NCBI RefSeq assembly: GCF_964656455.1
Contig: NC_135721.1
Coordinates: 47,747,530 to 47,811,529, forward strand
Length of the DNA: 64,000 nt
DNA from: Halichoerus grypus
Lineage: Eukaryota > Chordata > Mammalia > Carnivora > Phocidae
Direction of reading: 5' to 3'
Within the stretch, counting starts at the first letter, position 1, and each line of letters begins with the position of its first letter. Positions 41,113 through 50,100 of the stretch are shown here, in pieces. The notes below the pieces were generated by a model that saw nothing but the letters and a program-made list of their open reading frames with translations, did no database searches and was not told where the DNA came from. A program made the translations under genes and the position numbers.

Positions 41113-44100
41113 TAAAAAAAATAAAACTCTATCTACATCACCAGTCCCTGTTCCTCTACCTTCTTCCCTCTCTCAGCTATATACATATTCTATAGATTGG
41201 CTTAGCCCCTCTGACATAGTCTGCCTCCCCCTCAGGTCCTGTCTCTCTCTTCCTATTTAAAACATCCAGGAATAGAATTCACAAGGCTTCTCCTTTTGTG
41301 AGTAGAAGTAGAGTGGGGGAGAATGAAAAAAGTAGAGTGGGGGAGAATGAAAAAAGTAGAGTGGGGGAGAAAAAAAAAAGGTGCATGACAGACACACATT
41401 AGTAACTCTTGTCCCTGTCACATGTTAAATAGAGACAACAGGATATATCTCATATAGTTTTTAAGATGATTAAATAATATTGCATGTTTAAAGCACCTAG
41501 CTTATGTCTGGCATATGATTTGCATGTGGTGGTTGGTTAGCTGTTCTATGATTTACATTTGTTTCTTTTTTTTTAATAGATTCTAATTCTCTGGAGATAT
41601 TCTCCATTCTTTCACCTATTTTTTTTTAAAGATTTTATTTATTTATTTGTCAGAGAGAGAGAGTATAAGCAGGGGAAGCGGCAGGCAGAGGGAGAAGCAG
41701 GCTCCCTGCTGAGCAAGGAGCCCAATGTGGGACTCAATCCCAGGATCCTGGGATCATGACCTGAGTCCAAGGCAGACACTTAACTGACTGAGCCACTCAT
41801 ATGTTCCTTTTTCACCTATTTTCTTGAACATACTAATCATAGCTATTTTAAAGTTCTTGTATGCCAATCCCAATACCTGGATCACCTGTGGCTTTGTTTT
41901 AGCTCTCTTTTTTTCTTCTGATTTTCAGACATGTGGTCCTGTCTTTTGGTGTACCTGGTAATATTCTAATGAAAGATGCTCAGTGTGTCTAAATAAATCG
42001 CAGAGGCTCCAGTTGGTATTCCTCTAGAGAGGGTCCATCCTGACCCTGCACTATGCAGATAGAGTGATGACACATCATCCTATTCTACTCAGAAGCTGTA
42101 TTGAGTCCAGGCTGGACTGCAGTCCTACTAAGGCTCCATCTACCCCTGGTTTGCTCTTGGCCTTCCAGGATTTTCCCCTGAAACCTAGTATATTATGTGC
42201 ATCCCCTTCCCTTGGACAACCCCAACTCTAATCACTCTATCCCAAGTCTGTTAAAATACACCGTTTCTAAAGGCTTTCTCTTGGGCGTTTTTGCCTCCTG
42301 CTCCATGTAGCCCCCATATTTGGTAAATGTGCTGAGTGAAAAATTGGTTTGAGTACCCACCCCACCCCTGGCTGGTCTCCTTCAAAAGATCTGCTGGTTT
42401 CTCTGTTCCCTTGCAAGTGCCTCAGCATATGCAAATCTTAGATTCTCAGCTCCCACCTGCTCTCCCTCCAACTCAGAATCAACATGCACCCTCAGGGTAA
42501 AAGCAGTTGCAGTAATTTCCTCATCTCTCTGGATTCTTCCCTCTCCAGAAACTTAGCTACCTCTCATTTTCATTGTCTCAGCATCTCCTCACTGCCTTCA
42601 GACAAATGGTTTCTGTATATTCCAGCTTTTCTAGCTGTTCTAGGCAAGAGAACCAGTGTGCCTCTGGCCATTCCATCCCACTCAGATGTAGAAGGAGATG
42701 CTTATTAAATGTTCATTCATCCCCCACTTCACATCCCTTATTCAGCTAGACAGCCTGTAATACATTTTCTGGTTTACTCTCAGCCAGTTGGCTGGCTCCA
42801 CCAAGTTCTCATTTTCAGGTTCCTGGGTTTCCTTACAACTATAAGCATAGCTCAGTTCATTCAATGCTGTCTCTTTCTCTGCCCCCTTCTTTTAGAGTAG
42901 TTCTTCTGAACAAAGTCCACACTGCCATAATTAAATTCTAATCCTTAGTACCAGCCCACCAGTCCTCATCAACTATAAACGTCATGTAACTTTTCTAATT
43001 ACACTTTACACATGCTCTAAATCTTAGTTGACTACAGCCTTAAATGTTGTTCCATCCCCTGATTTTCTTAGGTGAGAATTGACTGTTATATCTTTCCATC
43101 CTCCTCATAGATTATTTTGTTTTATTTGAGTATTTTACTTCCTTTTCCTCAGAAGAATATCACTTCATCAGATAAGCAAGGCTCTTGATAAACCCATTCC
43201 CTGGCCCTTCCTGAAAGATGTGTGCCATCCATCCATTCCCATAAATTTCACTCTTAGATCAATCCAGACCACAAGAGAACAATGTGTTTTTACTTCATTC
43301 TCTGGAACTTTTATAGATCTATATCTAAGAATTATACATTGCTTTTAATTTCACAAAATTTAGTAAATATTATCTAATAATTATTCAATATATTTTTGTT
43401 AAAAAAGTTAACACTTCATGGTGCCAGTTGTTTGCCTGAAGCAGTTCTAAAGACTTCACAAATATTAATTTATATATTTATAAACCATCTGTTGAAGTAG
43501 GAATAATTATCTTTTTTTTTTTTACAAATGGAGAAATTGAGGCCTAGAGAGGTTAAATAGTTTTCCAAGATTACACAGCTAGTAAATGGTAGAGCCAGGA
43601 TGGAATCCAGAAAGGTTGACTCCAGGACCCAAACTCTTAACCACTCTATAACCATATGAAGTTCATTATCATATTGATTGCAGGAGTTCTCTGAAATACA
43701 TCCACTCCTCAGTAAGGATCCATAAGATAACTTCTCAAACACTTTTATCAGGAAAAGCTGTGGAGCTCCCTTTTAGCAAAAGTGGGTGGTTTGCATTTCT
43801 CTGAGCTTACCTAATCTTGGCTCTTTTATTGCCCTACCCTTATTTTTCCTTTGTCCAATCCCTTGTGTATTTTATCTTTTTTGTATTGTTGCATTTTTCT
43901 AAACTGGCATAACTGCTTTGTGGAATGTGGTAGAGAATTAATATATAAATAAATAAATAAAATTAATTTTTCTAAGTATTTATGAGATGAATTTATCCAT
44001 CACCAGGAAAACATAATTTCAATTACCAAATCCTACTGTGTAGTCTCAGTTATGTAGCTAATGACTCACTTTCCACATCCTCATTTCTCTTACAAAGTCA

Positions 44101-47100
44101 TGTCTGTATGAACTAGAAAAAGAAATGAAAATACCACCTAGGTCTTTCAATTTCCTACTTAAAATGTCAGAGTCTCTTGAGACACATTCCAGAGCTTTAC
44201 AGGCCATGTCTGCCCTAATTGGCCACAGCAGTGACAGAATTCAAGCCAGGATGTGTCCAGCAGGAGAGTAACTACATAGGCAATGACCTGGTTGGGCTGT
44301 AAATGGGTGGGGAAATGGAAAGTCCTTGGTTACATTAGGCAAAGAGTCAAGAACAAGAATCCAAGCTGAGAGTGGGGTGATAGCAGGTCAGGAGCCATTA
44401 AAAAAAAAATCAGAATGAAGTTAGTGTGTTGGGCTGCAGGGGAAACAGACAGATGCTAGAACAGACAGCAGGCTAACTTGGGATCCATGGGCTTCTTGTG
44501 ACCCAGCCTTGTCTGTTTCTCTTGCTTCTTTTACCATGCCCCTTCCATCCTTTATTCCAGTCACACTAATAAATTGCTAAATGTACCCCAAATATGCCAA
44601 ACTGTTCCACACCTCCGTACCTTTTTTTTCATGCTGCTTCTTTTCTTTTGCCTCTCCCTGACAAATATCTACCCATTTTTTCCAGATTCTGCTTAAATAC
44701 CTTCACTAGGAAGCTATTCCTGCCCCCACCACAGCCTGCCCCCACTCATTTTTTTGCCCTTTACCCACCCATATACCTGGTGCTCACATCTATCTTGACC
44801 TTCACAGCAGTGGTAAAGGGTATGAGGGTGTACCTTAGCATTCTGATGTGAGAAATGTCATATTGTATTTTTTTCTAACCCAAGTTTAGAAAATATTAAT
44901 CCCCAAGAACTAGGATGTTGACACACCCAATATCTTTATGAGTGCCTCTCCCTGACTCATACTCAAAATCCTAGAGCCCTTAGGGCGCCTGGGTGGCTCA
45001 GTCGTTAAGCGTCTGCCTTCGGCTCAGGTCATGATCCCAGGGTCCTGGGATCGAGTCCCACATCGGGCTCCCTGCTTGGCGGGAAGCCTGCTTCTCCCTC
45101 TCCCACTCCCCTTGCTTGTGTTCCTGCTCTCGCTGTCTCTCTCTCTGTCAAATAGATAAATAAAATCTTAAAAAAAAAAAAAAAAAATCCTAGAGCCCTA
45201 ATAGTCCAGAAAATGTGGAAAATGGCCCTCTGGTCTTCAATACACCTCCAGTACAATGTTGAATAGAATTGGCAAGAGCAGACATCTTTGTCTTGTTCCT
45301 GACTTCAGGGGCAAAGCATCTGGTCTTTCATCACTACTTATGATGTTAGCTGTGGGATTTTTATAGAACTCTTTGTCAGGTTAAGTTCCACTCTGTTTCT
45401 CATTTGTTCATGAAAGGGTTTTGGATTTTATCAAATGCTTTTTCTGCATGCATTGAGATGATTATGTAGTTTTTGTCCTTTATTCTAGAAACATGGTGTA
45501 TTACATTGTTTGATTTTGGGGTATTAAACCAACCTTGCATTCCTGGGATAAATCCCACGTGGTTGTGATATATATAGTTGATCCTTGAACAACGTAGGGG
45601 GCTAGGGGTACCAACCTCCCATGCAGTCAAATCCAAGTATAACTTTTGACTTCCCAAAAACTAATTGCTGAATTTGGTCCCAGGACATCATATTGATGGC
45701 AGACCAAGGAAGTGCCAGTTTGGTGAGATTAAAGATCTTACCCGTTATAATAAATTCCCATCCATCCTGGCAAGGCCTATACTGGTATCATTAAACTTGT
45801 CCTTTCTACTTCTGTCTCCCCATTAGCTATATCCTCTTCCTTTCCTTTGCTATCTGTAAAGGACCCCTTTGGCTGCAACTAACAGACCAATCCAACTCTA
45901 ACTTAAGTAAGTAAGAGTTTATTTTTCTGATATAACAAGAAATGTGGGGACAGGCAATTCTGAGACTGATACCATCAAAGACCCAGGATCTTTGCATTTT
46001 TCCACTGCAGCCTCCATAGCAAACGTACTTCATCCTTATGCCTGTTCCTCATGTGGCTATTGTGCCTTAAGACCAAGCCCTATCCTAAGGAAAAGGAGTA
46101 TGGTCAAGAGGCAAAAAGCCTGCCAGCATATTATAAAGCTTTTCCAGAAATCTCACACAGCAACTTCTGCTTATGTCTCATTATTTAAATCTAGGTCACA
46201 TGTCACCCCAGACCAATCACTGAAAAACTGAAAAATGTGTAGAGAGAAAGGAGAGGGGCAGGGAGGGTAGTGGCCAGTCAACCAACAGTGGTTACCACGC
46301 CTTCTTTCCCAGCCTTAGAAATTAGAAGTTAGGGCAGAGGTGGGGGAGAATGAGCTTGGAGTATGGCATGCCCTTCAACTCTGCCGCTGTCCATACCTGT
46401 TCTAAACAGAATCAGTGCCCACCTTCTAAAATCTAAGCTCCCTAGCACCTTCTGTAGCAAACACAACAAATACAGATACATTTTTTACCTGCTTTCTGGT
46501 AAATTCAGCATCTAACTCATTCTCCTTATTTTAGAATTAGCAAAGGGGCACCTGGCATGTGACTCTTGATCTTGGGGTTGTGAGTTCAAGCCCCGTGTTG
46601 GGTGTAGAGATTACTTAAAAATAAAATCTTTTTTTTTAAAGATTTTATTTCTTTTTATTTAGTTGATAGAGAGACACATGAGAGGGAGCACAAGCAGGGG
46701 GAGTGGCAGAGGGAGAAGCAGGCTTCCCGCTGAGCAGAGAGCCTGATGCGGGGCTCGATCCCAGGACCCTGGGATCATGACCCGAGCCGAAGGCAGACAC
46801 TTAACGACTGAGCCACCCAGGTGCCTCTTAAAAATAAAATCTTAAAAAATAGAATTAGCAAAAACAGATTTTGTCATCTGCCATCATTAAGCATTGTTCA
46901 ATTTGAAGACCCCAAAAGCTAATCTTCTGGGACATCCCATGTCTTTTCTCAGCCTCACATACCTGCCCTGGCAGCTAAACATTTCCATCACAGGTACAAC
47001 TGCCTGTACCTACAAGTCAACCCATGACCTGGATCAAGCTTGGATCCTGGACTTCAGATCTCTAGTGCCATTAACCACTATCCGGATAGGAAAGGGTTAG

Positions 47101-50100
47101 AAATTCAGAGTCCAAAATAAGGACCTTAAAATTCAACTTCCCTATCTCTCACTTTCCCCAAATGTTCCTGGGAATTACAGATTAAGTTAATATATTTATC
47201 AAACTCTAACAAGTGCATTTGCCTCTCTTCCTTCCAGAGCCTTCTGCTAACCTCTCTGTAAACCGGCCCAGAGGTTCTAAAGCATTCTGTAAAATCCTTT
47301 CAACTCGATCTCTTGCCAGTCCTCTGATATTCCACACATCAGGAGTTACTTTTGAGAGGCTTCATTCAATCCTGCATACTATTTCTCTAATAGGAACTTA
47401 GCTATTGTCTCAAAATCCATAGGCACAAATTCTAGGGATCATACTTTTTCTGTGTGCAACATTCAAAGTTTCTTAGTAATGCCACAACATAGCAGTCATG
47501 AACTTATTCCATTAACACCGAGGTGTAAGAAATGTCACATTGCTTTAAAAAAAAAGTCCAGAAAATGTCTATTGCCATAGTTTAGCCCCCCAGGGACTTG
47601 CCACAGTGACAAGATTTTCTATTCTCTTTCTCACCCTAATTAGAAGGGTGACCAACCACCCCCATTTGCCCATGACTGAGGGGTTTCCTGGGATGTAAGA
47701 CTTTCATTACTAAAAATGGGCAAACCAGAAGAATTGGTCATCCTAAATACTGGACTAACATTAATTTACAAACCTTCCCTTTACTATATTATAAGCTCTG
47801 AAGGGGCAAGGAACATGTCTAATGAATTTCTGTATACCCATGCCTAGTGCTTGGGACATAACAGGCACTCAATACATTCTTAATAAATAAACTAATTCAC
47901 AAACAATGCATAAACGAGCATAAAAATAGAAGATTAAATAATTGTAATAATCCAAGCCTGATCTACATCAGAAGTTATTTGAGCCAGTTAAAATGGAATG
48001 CCCCACCACTTGCTACTTACCCCTTCCAGAGAACATCCCTTCCAGGCTTAAAGAGGCCATGTCCTCAGAGCAGGGGCAAATCTCCCCACACACAAAAACA
48101 CACCATGATTTCTACATCATCTATTTACAATTTAATGAATTTGAGAAGGATCAGGTAGACTTTCCATCGCATTTTGGGTCTGTTTTTCAAGAAGACAGCA
48201 CATTACCAAATATAAGCAAAATGTTAAGAAAGCATAAACTTCTGAAGGTAGCTACCACCCGCCCAGCCTACCAGACCTCCTCAGAGTTCTGTGCTGCACA
48301 ACGTGACGACACTGCTTTTAAGTGTCCAGAACCTTCCACACCACCTCCACCCCAGCACATTCCCCCTGAGGTATAACAATAATGTTTCAGCAAGGCTTTT
48401 CGTGTGCTTCACTGTGTCACTTTCCACTTGTCTTCCACAAGACACTGATGTTCCTTTATCCCCTAAGATCTTTTTTCCTCTGTCTGCCTTTCCTCTCATA
48501 TTATTTCTTCCAACTTTTTGTATAAGTTAAGAGTGGGGTAGAACTAGTATGCTTTCTTTCATCTTCTGTAACAGGGAGGCTGTTACGTTTGTGCCAGGTG
48601 TAAGTGATGATCACCTCCAGCAAGAGGGCACAATTTACAGATGATTTTAACAGTTCTGACTCCACATTTCTTGGAGTTTAGTGGTTTTCCTTGAAACACT
48701 ACCACAGCAAATTGCCTTATTCCCATGCCTGATTTAAAAGGGCACACCTGGGGCGCCTGGGTGGCTCAGTTGGTTAAGCGACTGCCTTCAGCTCAGGTCA
48801 TGGTCCCAGGGTCCTGGGATCGAGCCCCGCATCAGGCTCCCTGCTCGGCGGGAAGCCTGCTTCTCTCTTTCCCACTCCCCCTGCTTGTGTTCCCTCTCTC
48901 GCTGTCTCTCTCTGTCAAATAAATAAATAAAATCTTTAAAAAAATAAAAGGGCACACCTACAAAATCCGGATATGTCCACATCTCTCTTCTCCTTAGCCA
49001 TGGCACATGACAGAGTCACCCCTCTGTTCTGAAGTAGCTTTCACTCGGTGTCATTGCCCCCAGAATTCTGACCCTTCTTTTTGTCCTGTGATGGGCTGAG
49101 TTGATCTCAAGGGCCCTGTCCCCCACGTACCTACTCATACCTAAGCTTTTTTCTCCCTGCTCTCTCCTCCTCCTCTCTCTTGGCAGGTGACTTTGACCAC
49201 CTTCTTAAACCCTTTCTGGGTATTCCAGGGATATCCCCTAGCCAGCCCACTCTGATCTGAGTTGTGCAATACAACCAGATTTTTTTCACCCTCAAAATAA
49301 GACTTGAATTTTCACAAGTCTCTGTTTCAAGACTCTGTTTTTTAAGAATTATAATTCTCAAAATTCTACATTTACCATTGAGGAATATGTTAGCCATCTC
49401 CGGGGTGAACACCTACTTCAGGTTAAAGGGCATCTCTTGTCGCTGCATTGTTAACCCTTTTGTGTACAACTCCAAGCTGAGAGGAAGAGCAGTACCTTGG
49501 GGCACTAGCAACTTAAGCAGAAATCCCTCTCTCCCAGGCCAGAGTAAAATGGTTTGGGCCTCCCTGACACCTCCAGAGAAACTTGGGGAAGTCTTGATGG
49601 GGATTGATCTTTAAAACATGCCAAAGACTGAAGGTGAACCAGCATTTATATATGTTCTTGTTTCAGAAAAGAGAATGGCTGCTGTTGGCCAAAGGGGAGC
49701 CCCTGAGCGGAGGACACAGCCTGAGACAGCCTGCCAACACCTTCTATGTGATTGTGCCATCACGCTCCCCCACTCTGCTGGTGAAGGCAGTGGCCACTCG
49801 GGAACTGATGCTGCCCAGCCCCTTCCCCCTGCTGCCTGAGGACCCACCTGATGACAGCCTTAAGATTATGGAGGCACGTGGAGCTCAGATCTCATGGGAC
49901 AGACAGAGGGAGAGAAGAGTTGGGAGTTGGAGAAAGGGATGAGGGAGAGGAGTGAGCCTGTGGGGGAAAGGACTGGGGAGCAGAGGGAGAAGTGGTTGTG
50001 CCAAAAAGGTGGTGGAGGGTCAGTAATGTGATGTGTGTCTGTGTGATGGTGTGTTCCCACAGGTCGTTCTCTGCATTGTGTGTGTGCAGATGTGGGTACC

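Larger units (their letters stand above)
36124..49666 (+). other. M1AP: M1AP 13.5-kb intron
   Basis: Between exons E and F. Holds six SINE insertion sites, L2, MIR, a LINE-1 scrap and a small DNA transposon, listed separately. The segments 42.0-43.4, 46.9-47.6 and 47.9-48.7 kb show nothing I can name. Confidence 0.85.

Noticed and set aside
47993..48376. 127-codon plus-strand frame in the M1AP intron
   Set aside because: No recognisable domain, no flanking splice sites matching M1AP phase, and low-complexity proline end.
8824..48945. Repeated GGCGCCTGGGTGGCTCAG heads as tRNA genes
   Set aside because: These are SINE heads derived from tRNA-Lys with A-tails and target duplications, not free tRNA genes.
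49264..49614. 116-codon frame just upstream of M1AP exon F
   Set aside because: Considered as an extra M1AP exon, but the conserved protein joins exon E directly to [10 protein letters not shown], leaving no room for it.
49874..49942. Read-through of M1AP exon F past the GC donor as an alternative terminal exon
   Set aside because: The frame continues 22 codons to a stop with no conserved sequence, and exons G and terminal clearly continue the protein; could occur only as a minor isoform.
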